A stretch of 64,000 bases of DNA, taken from Heritagella caecorum (lineage in GTDB: Bacteria; Bacillota; Clostridia; Oscillospirales; Acutalibacteraceae). Below are positions 24,676 through 33,451 of this stretch, piece after piece (the first letter of the stretch is position 1; the number at the start of each line of letters is the position of its first letter). The translations under genes were made by a program, and so were the position numbers. The notes under the pieces were generated by a model. That model saw only the letters and a program-made list of their open reading frames with translations, was not told the origin of the DNA and ran no database searches. The DNA is taken from assembly GCA_904419035.1 (NCBI GenBank), contig CAJFQL010000006.1, forward strand, positions 18,879 through 82,878, written 5' to 3'.

Positions 24676-25647
24676 ATGGAAACGATGAAAAATGTCCCGA
24701 AAGTCAGTGTGATTATTCCCGTTTACAATGTGGAATCTTACGTTGGGGAATGCCTGGAATGTCTAAGCCGGCAGACTTTTCGCGATTTCGAAATCATTGC
24801 GGTCAATGACGGCTCCACCGATCATTCCTTACAGGTACTGGAACAGTGGCAGGAAAAACTGCCTAATATGCGGATTTTGGACCAGGAAAACAGCGGGGCG
24901 GCACAGGCACGCCGTGCAGGTCTGGCGTTGGCACGGGGGGAATACGTGATTTTTACCGATGCCGATGACCGGATGAGTAAGCTGTATTTGGGCAGTTTAT
25001 ATCAGGCGGCGACCAATGTCGATGCCGATATTGCCTGTTGCAATTACCGATTTGATTTTGTAAACGGGCTGAAAATGATTTATCCGTGCCGGGTTAATGG
25101 TGTACTTACCCAGGAAGACGCCATGCGCAAGCTGATTGACGACTGGTGTATTCAGGGGTTTTTGTGGAATAAAATGTACCGCAAAACACTGTTTACGGAA
25201 CATGAAATTTTGTTCCCTACCATGTGTTTTGAAGATATGATTATCAATAATCAGCTCTTTTATTATGCCAACCGGGTGGCGGCTGTGAAAAAACCGCTGT
25301 ATTATTACCGGCAGCGGAAGACCAGTGCCCTCAATACCATGGATGCGAAAAAGATCAATGACTTTTTCCGGGCCATGGTTATGGTGCGGAGTATGTTGGA
25401 GGAACGCGGCGAGTATAAGAAGTACGAGCGCAACTTCCGTACCCTGTGTTTCAAAACCCGCAACTGTATTGTGTACTACATTATCCAGATGCATATGCGG
25501 CAGCACAGCAGCAGCGATTTGATGGAAAATGTCCGGCGTGCGCAGCGTGCGATGAAATTGATCATTAGCCGCGATATTGCACCCTATTTGCGCCAAATTG
25601 ATACCGATGTTATCCGGCAGCCGTTGGGCAGTCAGGTGGCGGTATAA
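24676..25647 (+). CDS. Family 2 glycosyltransferase
   Basis: The protein is a GT-A fold enzyme of family GT2, likely adding sugars to a surface polysaccharide or teichoic acid. VSVIIPVYNVESYVGECL opens the domain, followed by NDGSTD and the metal motif TDADDRM (DxD). RKTSALNT lies near the acceptor side. The start at 24676 follows a GGCAGG site; two earlier in-frame starts have none. It is 323 residues long, has no membrane segment, and stands alone between two terminators. The sugar and acceptor cannot be told. Confidence 0.85.
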   Translation: METMKNVPKVSVIIPVYNVESYVGECLECLSRQTFRDFEIIAVNDGSTDHSLQVLEQWQEKLPNMRILDQENSGAAQARRAGLALARGEYVIFTDADDRMSKLYLGSLYQAATNVDADIACCNYRFDFVNGLKMIYPCRVNGVLTQEDAMRKLIDDWCIQGFLWNKMYRKTLFTEHEILFPTMCFEDMIINNQLFYYANRVAAVKKPLYYYRQRKTSALNTMDAKKINDFFRAMVMVRSMLEERGEYKKYERNFRTLCFKTRNCIVYYIIQMHMRQHSSSDLMENVRRAQRAMKLIISRDIAPYLRQIDTDVIRQPLGSQVAV

Positions 25648-25670
25648 GAATACAAAAGGAACAATGTTGT

Positions 25671-25717
25671 GCCCCTGCGGCCCGGCTTTGCCGCGGCTGC
25701 GGGGGCTATTCTTTTTT
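25671..25717 (+). terminator. GC-rich terminator after the GT2 gene
   Basis: A long imperfect stem begins with GCCCC (25671-25675) and closes with GGGGC (25702-25706), followed by ATTCTTTTTT. Confidence 0.85.
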
Positions 25718-25740
25718 CATCTGCAGGAAGGAGACAGATC

Positions 25741-27651
25741 ATGAAAGATGGGTTTCTGAAAGTGGCCGCTGCTACACCGGCTATCCGGGTGGCTGATTGC
25801 CCGTATAACGCCGAAAAAGTGCGGGATTTGGCACGGGAAGCAGCCGATAAAGGGGTGGAAGTGATAGTATTTCCTGAACTGTGCCTGACGGGGTATACCT
25901 GTGGCGATTTATTCCGGGAAAAAAGCCTGCTGCTAGGGGCCGAACAGGCGCTGGCATGGCTGCTGGAACAAACGGCGGAACTGCCGCTTTTACTACTGGT
26001 GGGACTTCCCGTGGCGGTTGATGCCGACCTGTATAACTGCGCCGCCGTCCTGTGTGAAGGGCGTCTGTTGGGATTGGTGCCGAAACAGTATTTACCCAAT
26101 TACAGTGAATTTTATGAAGCCCGGCATTTTACCCCCGGCCCGGCTTATCGGGAGATTTCCCTGTGCGGGCAGACGGTGCCGTTGGGGACGGATTTGCTGT
26201 TTGCCTGTGAGAATGAACCGGATTTAATTATTGGGTGTGAAATTTGCGAAGATTTGTGGGTGGCGGAGCCCCCCAGCACCCGGTTGGCCCAGGCCGGGGC
26301 CGTACTGCTTTGTAACCTGTCGGCCAGCGACGAAACCATTGGCAAAGCCGCCTACCGGCAGCAGTTGGTGGCCGGGCAAAGCGGACGGTTGGTGGCCGGG
26401 TATATTTATGCTGACGCCGGCAAAGGCGAATCTTCCACCGATCTGGTGTTTGCCGGTCACGATCTTGTGGCCGAAAACGGGGCGATTCTGGCCGAAAGCC
26501 AGCTGTTCGACACTGGTATCACCGCGGCCCACGTGGATATCCAGCGGCTGTTGCAGGAACGCCGCCGCATGAGTACGTGGCGCAATGAAAAATGGGACAC
26601 GGTTAGGCGGATTCCCTTCGTGCTGCCCCAGGCCGAAGAGGGCGACTGGCAGCGCGAAATCGCCCCGCTTCCGTTTGTACCGCAGAACGGCCAGGACCTC
26701 TCCCAGCGCTGCCGCATGATTTTAACCATGCAGGCCCAGGGGCTCGCGAAGCGTCTGGCCCATACCCGGGGTCGCAGTGCGGTGCTGGGCCTGTCGGGCG
26801 GGCTGGATTCCACCCTGGCGCTGCTGGTAACCGCCGAAGCATTTGACCAGTTGGGCTTACCAAGGGAGGGTATTTTGGCGGTTTCTATGCCGTGCTTTGG
26901 TACCACGGGCCGCACCAAGAGCAACGCGGCGATGCTGGCCGAGCGGATGCATGTTTCCTTTAAAGAAATCCCCATCGGGCAGGCTGTCCAGGTGCATTTT
27001 GCCGACATTGGGCATGACCCGGACGTGCACGATGTGACCTACGAAAACAGCCAGGCGCGGGAACGCACCCAAGTGCTGATGGATTTGGCGAACCAGGCGG
27101 GCGGGCTGGTCATCGGGACCGGGGACTTGTCGGAACTGGCGCTCGGGTGGGCCACGTATAACGGCGACCATATGAGCATGTATGCGGTAAACGCATCGAT
27201 CCCCAAAACGTTGGTGCGTCATCTGGTGCGGTATGTAGCGGTGAACAGTCAGGATGATTGCCTCAAAGAAACGCTGTTTGATATTCTGGATACACCGGTA
27301 AGCCCCGAGCTGCTGCCGCCGGTGGATGGGAAAATTGCGCAGAAAACCGAAGATTTGGTGGGGCCCTACGAACTCCACGACTTCTTCCTGTATTATATGC
27401 TGCGGTTTAATTTTACCCCGGGGAAGATTTACCGTATGGCGCTGCACGCGTTTGAAGGGGAATACGAAGAAGCGGTTATCAAAAAATGGCTGCAAACCTT
27501 CTACCGCCGGTTTTTTGCCCAACAATTTAAGCGCAGCTGTTTGCCTGACGGCCCCAAAGTGGGGTCGGTGACGCTGTCGCCCCGGGGCGATTGGCGGATG
27601 CCCAGCGATGCGTCGGCGACGCTGTGGTTAAAAGAAATTGAAACATTGTAA
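25741..27651 (+). CDS. nadE: Glutamine-dependent NAD+ synthase
   Basis: The enzyme amidates nicotinic acid adenine dinucleotide to NAD+, using ammonia channelled from glutamine. The N-terminal nitrilase-like glutaminase domain shows the Glu46-Lys115-Cys169 triad (VFPELCLTGY, VPKQYLPNYSEFYE, GCEICEDLW). The C-terminal synthase domain has the LGLSGGLDSTLALL PP-loop and GTGDLSELALGWATY. It is 636 residues long, typical for the two-domain form. The start at 25741 follows GGAAGGAG. A GNAT gene follows after 16 bases, probably in the same transcript. Confidence 0.95.
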   Translation: MKDGFLKVAAATPAIRVADCPYNAEKVRDLAREAADKGVEVIVFPELCLTGYTCGDLFREKSLLLGAEQALAWLLEQTAELPLLLLVGLPVAVDADLYNCAAVLCEGRLLGLVPKQYLPNYSEFYEARHFTPGPAYREISLCGQTVPLGTDLLFACENEPDLIIGCEICEDLWVAEPPSTRLAQAGAVLLCNLSASDETIGKAAYRQQLVAGQSGRLVAGYIYADAGKGESSTDLVFAGHDLVAENGAILAESQLFDTGITAAHVDIQRLLQERRRMSTWRNEKWDTVRRIPFVLPQAEEGDWQREIAPLPFVPQNGQDLSQRCRMILTMQAQGLAKRLAHTRGRSAVLGLSGGLDSTLALLVTAEAFDQLGLPREGILAVSMPCFGTTGRTKSNAAMLAERMHVSFKEIPIGQAVQVHFADIGHDPDVHDVTYENSQARERTQVLMDLANQAGGLVIGTGDLSELALGWATYNGDHMSMYAVNASIPKTLVRHLVRYVAVNSQDDCLKETLFDILDTPVSPELLPPVDGKIAQKTEDLVGPYELHDFFLYYMLRFNFTPGKIYRMALHAFEGEYEEAVIKKWLQTFYRRFFAQQFKRSCLPDGPKVGSVTLSPRGDWRMPSDASATLWLKEIETL

Positions 27652-27667
27652 AAAGGGGGCAGCCATC

Positions 27668-28291
27668 ATGGCTGACGAGGTCATTGTGCGAATGGCGGTA
27701 CCAGGCGACGCGGCCGCACTGTTGCCGCTTTATGCGCCATTTGTACAGAATACGGCGGTAACGTTCGAATATGAAGTGCCATCGGTGGAAGAGTTTGCCG
27801 GGCGGATTCGCAACGTGCGGCAGGACTTGCCGTGGCTGGTGTGTGAAATCGACGGGAAAACGGCCGGGTATAGTTATGCATCCCATTTTCGCGAGCGGGC
27901 GGCCTTTGGATGGGATTGCGAGTTTTCTATTTATCTGCATAAAGATTTTTTCCGTGCGGGAGTAGGCAGCGCCCTGTTCCGGTGTGTGAGGGATCTGCTC
28001 ACGGCCCAGGGCTATTGCCGGTTTTATTCGCTGATTACGTACCCCAATCCCCAAAGTGTCGAATACCACCGGAAAAACGGGTGGCAGGAATTGACGGTAT
28101 ACCCCCAGTGCGGGTATAAACAGGGGGCCTGGCACGATCTATTGGTGATGCAATTACCCTTGCAGGATCCCATACCGGCTTTGCCCCAGCCACCGGTGGC
28201 GGTAGACGCCTTACCGGCGGACACGGTACAGACGCTGTTACATCGGGCGGAAATGGAAATTGAAGAGACGTTAAAAAAGAATCGTAAATAA
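27668..28291 (+). CDS. GNAT acetyltransferase, phosphinothricin-acetyltransferase-like
   Basis: This group acetylates amino-group substrates such as phosphinothricin, methionine sulfoximine or methionine sulfone. The family features are IVRMAVPGDAAALLPLYAPF at the start, TVTFEYEVPS-type substrate loop, YASHFRERAAFGWDCEFSIY, KDFFRAGVGSALF (acetyl-CoA pyrophosphate loop) and NGWQE near the end. A 35-residue C-terminal extension beyond the fold is unusual. The start at 27668 follows AAAGGGGG. It is probably co-transcribed with nadE. The true substrate is not known. Confidence 0.85.
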   Translation: MADEVIVRMAVPGDAAALLPLYAPFVQNTAVTFEYEVPSVEEFAGRIRNVRQDLPWLVCEIDGKTAGYSYASHFRERAAFGWDCEFSIYLHKDFFRAGVGSALFRCVRDLLTAQGYCRFYSLITYPNPQSVEYHRKNGWQELTVYPQCGYKQGAWHDLLVMQLPLQDPIPALPQPPVAVDALPADTVQTLLHRAEMEIEETLKKNRK

Positions 28292-28325
28292 AAAATACCC
28301 AACGCAAAAGCGTTGGGTATTTTTG
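28291..28325. terminator. Bidirectional terminator between the GNAT gene and aroF
   Basis: ATACCCAACGC (28296-28306) pairs with GCGTTGGGTAT (28310-28320), with A-run and T-run on the two sides. Confidence 0.92.
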
Positions 28326-28330
28326 CTTTC

Positions 28331-29365
28331 TTACAGCAAATCGGCCAGGTCGTAGATCAGCCGTTCGCTTTTTTCCCATCCCAAACAGGGGTCGGTAATC
28401 GACTGCCCGTAGCAGCCACCGCCTACTTTTTGGTTGCCATCGACCAAATAGCTTTCGATCATGAAACCTTTGACCATGTGCTGGATCCCAGCGTGGTGCC
28501 GGCACGAATGCAACACTTCTTTGCAGATGCGGATTTGTTCCAAATACTGTTTGCCGGAATTGGAGTGGTTGGCGTCGACAATAATCGCCGGGTTCCGCAG
28601 ATTTTTTTCCTCGTAGCGGGTGCACAACTTGATCAAATCTTCATAGTGGTAGTTGGGGATATTCTTTCCGTCGCTGTCCACCGAACCGCGCAAAATCGCA
28701 TGGGCCAAGGGATTGCCGGAAGTTTCCACTTCCCACCCACGGTATTCGAATACGTGGGGATGCTGGGCCGCCGTGATGGAATTGAGCATCACGCTGATGT
28801 CGCCGCTGGTGGGGTTTTTCATGCCCACCGGCACCTGGAACCCGCTGGCGCACAAGCGGTGCTGTTGGTTTTCCACCGAACGGGCGCCAATCGCCACATA
28901 AGCGAGCACGTCCGACAAAAATTCATAGTTCTCCGGGTACAGTGCTTCATCGGCACAAGAAAAGCCGGTTTCTTCCAACGCACGGCAGTGAAGATCCCGT
29001 ACCGCCAGTACGCCGCGGGTCATATCGGCCTTCTCCGTGGGGTCCGGCTGATGGAACATGCCCTTATAGCCGTCCCCGGTGGTGCGGGGTTTGTTCGTAT
29101 AAATACGGGGGATCAACAAAAGCTTATCTTTTACTTTTTCCTGTACCGGACACAACCGGTAGATGTAATCCAGCACGGCATCTTCCCGATCCGCCGAACA
29201 GGGCCCAATGATCAAAATCATGCGGGAGTCTTCCCCGGTAAAAATGCGTTCAATTTCTTTGTCGCGGGCCGCCTTTTTTTCAATCAAATCGGGGCGCAGA
29301 GGAAATTCTGCCTTGACCGCTTCGGGGGTGGGCAATTTTCGATTCCAAGTCATGGGGTTTTGCAT
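28331..29365 (-). CDS. aroF: 3-deoxy-7-phosphoheptulonate (DAHP) synthase, type I alpha
   Basis: DAHP synthase condenses PEP and erythrose 4-phosphate to start the shikimate pathway. The 344-residue protein is of the E. coli AroFGH kind: ILIIGPCSADREDAVLDY, PRIYTNKPRTTGDGYKGM, GARSVENQQHRLCASG, PVGMKNPTSGD and VDANHSNSGKQ are all present, with the metal-ligand Cys in the GPCS motif and His in DANHSN. The start at 29365 follows GGAGAG by about ten bases. It is transcribed alone. Its effector (Phe, Tyr or Trp) cannot be read from the sequence. Confidence 0.94.
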   Translation of the reverse strand: MQNPMTWNRKLPTPEAVKAEFPLRPDLIEKKAARDKEIERIFTGEDSRMILIIGPCSADREDAVLDYIYRLCPVQEKVKDKLLLIPRIYTNKPRTTGDGYKGMFHQPDPTEKADMTRGVLAVRDLHCRALEETGFSCADEALYPENYEFLSDVLAYVAIGARSVENQQHRLCASGFQVPVGMKNPTSGDISVMLNSITAAQHPHVFEYRGWEVETSGNPLAHAILRGSVDSDGKNIPNYHYEDLIKLCTRYEEKNLRNPAIIVDANHSNSGKQYLEQIRICKEVLHSCRHHAGIQHMVKGFMIESYLVDGNQKVGGGCYGQSITDPCLGWEKSERLIYDLADLL

Positions 29366-29407
29366 AAAAGTACGTCTCTCCTTATCGCTTCGGCTCAAAA
29401 TGGCCGG

Positions 29408-29481
29408 AAACATGCATGTTTATCACAAAAAAAGAAAAGGGATGCTTTGTTTATCTTAGCATATCGGCTTTCAGAAGTAAA
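29408..29481 (-). promoter_or_regulatory. aroF promoter with a downstream 14-bp palindrome
   Basis: On the minus strand, TTTACT (29476-29481) and TAAGAT (29453-29458) are 17 bases apart. A perfect palindrome, AAACATGCATGTTT (29408-29421), lies about 25-40 bases downstream in the transcribed leader, a fitting place for an operator. Confidence 0.6.
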
Positions 29482-29494
29482 GAATACTGGGGAC

Positions 29495-29530
29495 AAAAAA
29501 AGCCCGGATCTTTGCCGATCCGGGCTTTTT
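29495..29530 (-). terminator. Intrinsic terminator after mgtE
   Basis: AGCCCGGATC (29501-29510) pairs with GATCCGGGCT (29517-29526), with a T-run on the minus strand. Confidence 0.92.
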
Positions 29531-29539
29531 CAACAAGGA

Positions 29540-30892
29540 TTACAGGGGCAGCAGCATGGAAGCAATCTGGAAGTACAAAATCAGGCTCGCAGCATCCACA
29601 ATCGTGGTGATCAGCGGGGAAGCCATTAAGGTGGGGTCCAGATGCAGGCAACGGGCAATAATCGGCAGCGTGCAGCCGATGGTCTTCGACATAATCACGG
29701 TACCCATAACGCTCAACGCGACAACCAGGGAGAGGCCTTCCTGGCCTGGATACATGATAATCAGGCGCACGTAGTTAACAAGTGCCAACCCAAAACCGCA
29801 CAACAGCGATACCCGGAATTCCTTCCACAGTACCCGCAGAATATCCCGCGGGACGATATCCCCCAGCGTCATGCTACGGATGATCATGGTGCTGGCCTGG
29901 CTGCCGGCGTTCCCGCCCGTATCGGTCAGCATGGGGATGAACGTAACCAGCAGCGGGATGGCCGAAAAGGCCGCTTCATACGAAGACAAAATCCCGCCGG
30001 TGCACATACTGCTGACCATCAGGACCATCAACCACACAATCCGGTTGCGGGCCAGGGTAAACACGCTGGTTTTCAGGTACGGTTTTTCCGAAGGGGCCAT
30101 AGCGGCCATCTTCTGGATATCTTCGGTGGCTTCCTGTTCCATGACGTCGACGGCATCGTCAACCGTGACAATACCCACCAGACGGTTTTCACTGTCGACC
30201 ACCGGCAAGGCCAGCAGATCGTACTTATTAAAGATTTGGGAAACGTCTTCCCGGTCCTCCGTAGTAGTAACCCGGATGACGTTATCGTCCATGATTTCGC
30301 TGACCACGGTTTCATAGGGGTTCATCAACAGATCTTTCAGCGTGATAACCCCGATCAGTTTACGCTGATTATCGACAACATAACAGGTGTATATGGTTTC
30401 TTTGTCGACCCCGTGATGCCGGATATAGCTGAAAGCCTGTTCCACGTTCATGGTAGCCCGCAGCGCCACATATTCGCTGGTCATAATGCTGCCGGCGCTG
30501 TTTTCCGGATATTTCAGGTACTGGTTGATCTGGGCCCGGGTTTCGGGGGTAGCCAGCCGCAAAATCCGGCGCGCCACATTGGCGGGCATTTCTTCGATCA
30601 TATCGACGGCATCGTCGGTGTACAGATCTTCGATGATCTGATTCAGTTCCGTATCGCTGATATCACGGATAATTTCCTGCTGTTCATCGGGATCCATGCA
30701 GGCAAATACTTCGCTGGCCAGATCTTTTTGCAAAATACGGAAGGTGGCCAGTGCTTTTTCATGGGGCAGCTGCCCGATGAATTCAGCCACGTCCATTTCG
30801 TTTTTTTCGTCCAGGATGGCCTTCAGTTTTTTAAATTGACTGGTTTCCGCCAGTTCGTTGAGTTCGTCAAATTTCAGTTCCCAATCGCTCAT
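29540..30892 (-). CDS. mgtE: Magnesium transporter MgtE
   Basis: MgtE is a homodimeric Mg2+-gated Mg2+ channel. The 450-residue protein has the cytosolic acidic N domain (about 1-130), a CBS pair (about 131-255, LIGVITLKDLL and VGIVTVDDAVDV) and a membrane domain (about 280-450). The membrane domain contains the pore sequences PMLTDTGGNAGSQAST and SPLITTIVDAASLILYF. A ribosome site GGAGG precedes the ATG. An M-box riboswitch and terminator lie upstream in the same transcript, so low Mg2+ should switch the gene on. Confidence 0.95.
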   Translation of the reverse strand: MSDWELKFDELNELAETSQFKKLKAILDEKNEMDVAEFIGQLPHEKALATFRILQKDLASEVFACMDPDEQQEIIRDISDTELNQIIEDLYTDDAVDMIEEMPANVARRILRLATPETRAQINQYLKYPENSAGSIMTSEYVALRATMNVEQAFSYIRHHGVDKETIYTCYVVDNQRKLIGVITLKDLLMNPYETVVSEIMDDNVIRVTTTEDREDVSQIFNKYDLLALPVVDSENRLVGIVTVDDAVDVMEQEATEDIQKMAAMAPSEKPYLKTSVFTLARNRIVWLMVLMVSSMCTGGILSSYEAAFSAIPLLVTFIPMLTDTGGNAGSQASTMIIRSMTLGDIVPRDILRVLWKEFRVSLLCGFGLALVNYVRLIIMYPGQEGLSLVVALSVMGTVIMSKTIGCTLPIIARCLHLDPTLMASPLITTIVDAASLILYFQIASMLLPL

Positions 30893-31005
30893 GGTGTATT
30901 CCTCCGTTTCGGTTCGCGTTCATGTGTCATCATGCCCGTTTTCGATCGTTTCATCGAGACCGAATGAGATTTGGAAATACAAAAAGCAAAAGGGGCTGGG
31001 GAACC

Positions 31006-31113
31006 TTAGACCCAGTGTTTGGAGAAAAAGCCGGAAACAGGGCGCCCATGGCCCCTCACAGCCGCCTTTGCCAAATGAATTCCGCATAATCGATCACCCG
31101 GGTTGCCTTCCAT
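31006..31113 (-). CDS. Possible 35-codon leader ORF between the M-box terminator and mgtE
   Basis: An ATG at 31113 preceded by AGGTGAG at a normal distance opens a frame of 35 codons, MEGNPGDRLCGIHL at its start and SKHWV at its end. It lies in the 258-base stretch between the riboswitch terminator and the mgtE start. The composition is not distinctive and no homologue is known to me, so it may be chance. The remainder of that stretch holds nothing else I recognise. Confidence 0.3.
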   Translation of the reverse strand: MEGNPGDRLCGIHLAKAAVRGHGRPVSGFFSKHWV

Positions 31114-31149
31114 ACTCTTTCTCACCTCTCATTTTTCGGGAAATAGACA

Positions 31150-31194
31150 GAAAAAAGCCTCATTCCGGCGCAAAAAGCCCAAACAGAATGAGGC
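31150..31194 (-). terminator. Expression-platform terminator of the M-box
   Basis: On the minus strand GCCTCATTC pairs with GAATGAGGC across a 20-base loop (plus coordinates 31157-31165 and 31186-31194) and is followed by six Ts. It directly follows the aptamer and is the likely Mg2+-controlled off switch. Confidence 0.88.
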
Positions 31195-31390
31195 ATTCAC
31201 CACCCGTTCAAGCTTTAGCTTCGCAGGGCATGCCGGAAAAACCGGCGTGTAATTGCATTAGTCGATGCCTTCCACGACATAGACTGTTAACCGTAGCTAA
31301 GCGGTGTCTCCACCATCTTGCGGCAGCAATCCCGGGGTGTTCTGTACCCCTTCCCTGCGGTAGCCTCACCTACCGAAATGACATAAATTT
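31195..31390 (-). ncRNA. M-box (ykoK) magnesium riboswitch
   Basis: The minus strand carries the hallmark M-box blocks in order. They are TCGGTAGGTGAGGCTACC, then GATTGCTGCCGC, GATGGTGGAGACACCGC and, near the 3' end, GCTAAAGCTTGAACGGG. These match the conserved GGTGAGGCTCC...GCTGCC...GCTAAAGC order of the ykoK leader. The aptamer is followed by an intrinsic terminator and then mgtE, the classic target. Mg2+ binding should favour termination. Confidence 0.92.
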
Positions 31391-31400
31391 TCTATGTTTC

Positions 31401-31429
31401 AGTATACGCGCCCCACCTTGCAATGTCAA
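31401..31429 (-). promoter_or_regulatory. Promoter of the M-box/mgtE transcript
   Basis: On the minus strand a perfect TTGACA (31424-31429) and TATACT (31401-31406) are 17 bases apart, about ten bases ahead of the riboswitch. Confidence 0.9.
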
Positions 31430-31499
31430 TGTAGAACGGGAAAAACCCATGTAAAATTCCTGTGGGGAAACGGGCAGAAAATTGTAGGAAACAGAAGAG

Positions 31500-31530
31500 A
31501 AAAGGGACGGGTTATCCCTTTAATAACCCG
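31500..31530 (-). terminator. Terminator at the end of the B6 operon
   Basis: CGGGTTAT (31508-31515) pairs with ATAACCCG (31523-31530). On the minus strand it is followed by TCCCTTTTCTC. The stem includes the stop codon of the last gene. Confidence 0.75.
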
Positions 31531-32086
31531 CCTTTTTGCAAAGCCCTATGCAGCGCCCAGTAAAACGGCACGGCAATCACATCGGCGATCACCGCATTGA
31601 GCAGGGTCGCACCGGCTTTCGTGTACATCACAATCAGCGCGGCGTCAAATGAACTGCCCGCCAGGACTTCTTTGAATAGCGAATACCCTAAATACATCAG
31701 GCAGTAGGCCAGGGACCCCACCACAGCGGCGACTACCAGACGGGACGTAGCCGGGTGACGGCTTTCTTTACGCCCGCCGTGAGCGATCAGCCCGCAGAAA
31801 AACGCCATAAAAATTTGGTAATCAGCGTGACCGGGGCACTGCTGAACCAGCCGCCCACCACGTCAAACAAAAACGAGCCAAACCCGGCCGCGCAACCGCC
31901 GTAAACCGGCCCTAACAGCAGGCCCGACAGGATGCAAAATACATTGGCAAAGCCGATCATGGTGCGGTCGCCGCCTACGGGGATTTCAATTTTCAGGAAA
32001 AAGGTGGCCACAAAGACCAGCGCCCCCATCAGGCCGGTTACCGCCAGATTGACGGTGGTATTCTGGGTCAGAACTTTTCGATTCAT
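31512..32086 (-). pseudogene. ECF transporter S component, probable pyridoxine-type, with a one-base frameshift
   Basis: Two overlapping frames make one S component. The first (32086 down to 31787) holds the N-terminal helices with LMGALVFVATFFLKIEIP and IGFANVFCILSGLLLGP. The second (to 31512) continues from the conserved LITKF-MAFFCGLIAHG junction to the end. Reading would be continuous if a run of five Ts near 31803-31807 had six. The gene may be inactive, read by slippage, or a sequencing error. It follows B6 genes, and S components of this type (PdxU class) are known from such loci; pyridoxine as substrate is inferred from context. The start at 32086 follows AGGAGG. Confidence 0.8.
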
Positions 32087-32116
32087 GTTTCGATTCCTCC
32101 TCATACAATGGGACTT

Positions 32117-32851
32117 TTACGCCTGGGCTTTCGGGGGACGGGGGCCGTAAATCGCCGTACCAATACGCACCAGCGTGGCGCCTTCGCGAATGGCGTTTTC
32201 AAAGTCCCCACTCATGCCCATGGATAATTCTTTGATCTCTATATGGGGTAGGGACAGTGCGCTCGCTTCTTCGAACAGCTGATGCATATGCCGCAAATAC
32301 CCCCGGTTTTGTTCATCGCTGGTATAGACCGGCGGAATGGTCATCAGCCCGGTGACGCAAATGTGAGAAAGGGTAGAAGCGTGCTGGAGCAGGGGCATGA
32401 GTTCTTCCGGCTTTACGCCGCTTTTGCTCTCTTCGCCACCAATATTGACCTCCAAAAAGACGGGCTGCACCAGCTGCTGCCGGTCCGCCTCCCGGTCGAT
32501 TAGGTCGAGCAGCCGGGCCGAATCCACACTTTCGATCACGTCAGCGCGGCCGACCACTTTTTTGATTTTATTTGTCTGCAAATGCCCGATAAAGTGGCAG
32601 GGCTTGGCTAGATACGCACCGGCGTCCTTTTTCTCCACCAATTCCTGTACATGATTTTCGCCGAACAGGTCAATGGCACACTGGGCCGAAAGCCGCACGG
32701 TTTCGACGGTGCGGGTTTTACAGGCGGCACACAGCCGCACACTGGCCGGGTCCCGGCCGCTTTCGAGGGCGGCTTTTTCCATGCGGGCCCGAATGGCGGT
32801 AATCCGTTTTTTTAGTTCATCCAAAGTAGGGGTACAGGCTGTATATTCCAT
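32117..32851 (-). CDS. yggS: YggS/PLPHP-family PLP homeostasis protein
   Basis: This family binds pyridoxal phosphate without catalysing a known reaction and controls free PLP and B6-vitamer balance. The 244-residue alanine-racemase-fold protein has the PLP-Lys segment AACKTRTVETV, FGENHVQELVEK, CHFIGHLQTNKIKKVV, LEVNIGGEESKSGV and LSMGMSGDFENAIREGATLVRIGTAIYG split over its length. The start at 32851 follows AAGGAG; the longer frame upstream overlaps DUF436. Usually found near sepF or proC, here it sits within a B6 locus, which fits its function well. Confidence 0.93.
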   Translation of the reverse strand: MEYTACTPTLDELKKRITAIRARMEKAALESGRDPASVRLCAACKTRTVETVRLSAQCAIDLFGENHVQELVEKKDAGAYLAKPCHFIGHLQTNKIKKVVGRADVIESVDSARLLDLIDREADRQQLVQPVFLEVNIGGEESKSGVKPEELMPLLQHASTLSHICVTGLMTIPPVYTSDEQNRGYLRHMHQLFEEASALSLPHIEIKELSMGMSGDFENAIREGATLVRIGTAIYGPRPPKAQA

Positions 32852-32867
32852 AAAACGGACACTCCTT

Positions 32868-33413
32868 TCAGCGTTCATAAACAGCGCGGCTGCCACCGAT
32901 ATATTTGGGGCGTGTGCGGGCACATACGACCCGGGCGCTGCCGATTTCGGAGACCGACAGGCGGACCGGCACAGCTACTGCACGCAGGTGCATACCGATG
33001 AGCGTGTCGCCGATATCGATGCCGGCCTCGGCCCGAATGGTTTCGACAGCGACCGGGTCGGTAAATTGCTGCCAGCAAACGGTGGCCCAGCTGCCGCCGG
33101 CATGGGGCTGGGGCACCACACATACTTCTTCGTACTGACGGGCCAGGGCCACGGACCGTTCCACAATCAGGGCACGGTTCAGGTGTTCACAGCACTGGGC
33201 GGCCAAGTGGATACCGTGGGCCTGCAATACCGGCGCCATTCCTTCATACACGGCCTGGGCCGCTTCCAAGCTGCCGTTATGGCCGATGGAACCGCCCAGA
33301 ATTTCACTGGTGCTGCATCCCACAACCAGCAGGCTGCCCTGCGGCAGGGCGGATTTTTCCAAAAGTTCCGTGACGGCCTGGCGGGCCTGGTCACGAATGG
33401 TAGAAAGCGACAT
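32868..33413 (-). CDS. DUF436 / TIGR01440 (YwlG) family protein
   Basis: The 181-residue protein matches the uncharacterised YwlG family: LLVVGCSTSEILGGSIGHNG near the start, AAQCCEHLNRALIVE in the middle and AVPVRLSVSEIGSARVVCARTRPKYIGG at the end. The conserved Cys and His residues suggest catalysis or metal binding, but no function is established to my knowledge. AAAGGAG precedes the ATG. It lies between pyridoxal kinase and yggS with short gaps, so it is almost certainly in the same operon. That makes a role in B6 metabolism a testable guess. Confidence 0.88.
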   Translation of the reverse strand: MSLSTIRDQARQAVTELLEKSALPQGSLLVVGCSTSEILGGSIGHNGSLEAAQAVYEGMAPVLQAHGIHLAAQCCEHLNRALIVERSVALARQYEEVCVVPQPHAGGSWATVCWQQFTDPVAVETIRAEAGIDIGDTLIGMHLRAVAVPVRLSVSEIGSARVVCARTRPKYIGGSRAVYER

Positions 33414-33451
33414 AACCTTTTTTCTCCTTTCGTAACAATCGTTGGCTGCTT

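Noticed and set aside
28313..30967. Long plus-strand frames opposite aroF and mgtE
   Set aside because: They are antisense shadows; the minus-strand genes carry clear family motifs, promoters and a riboswitch.
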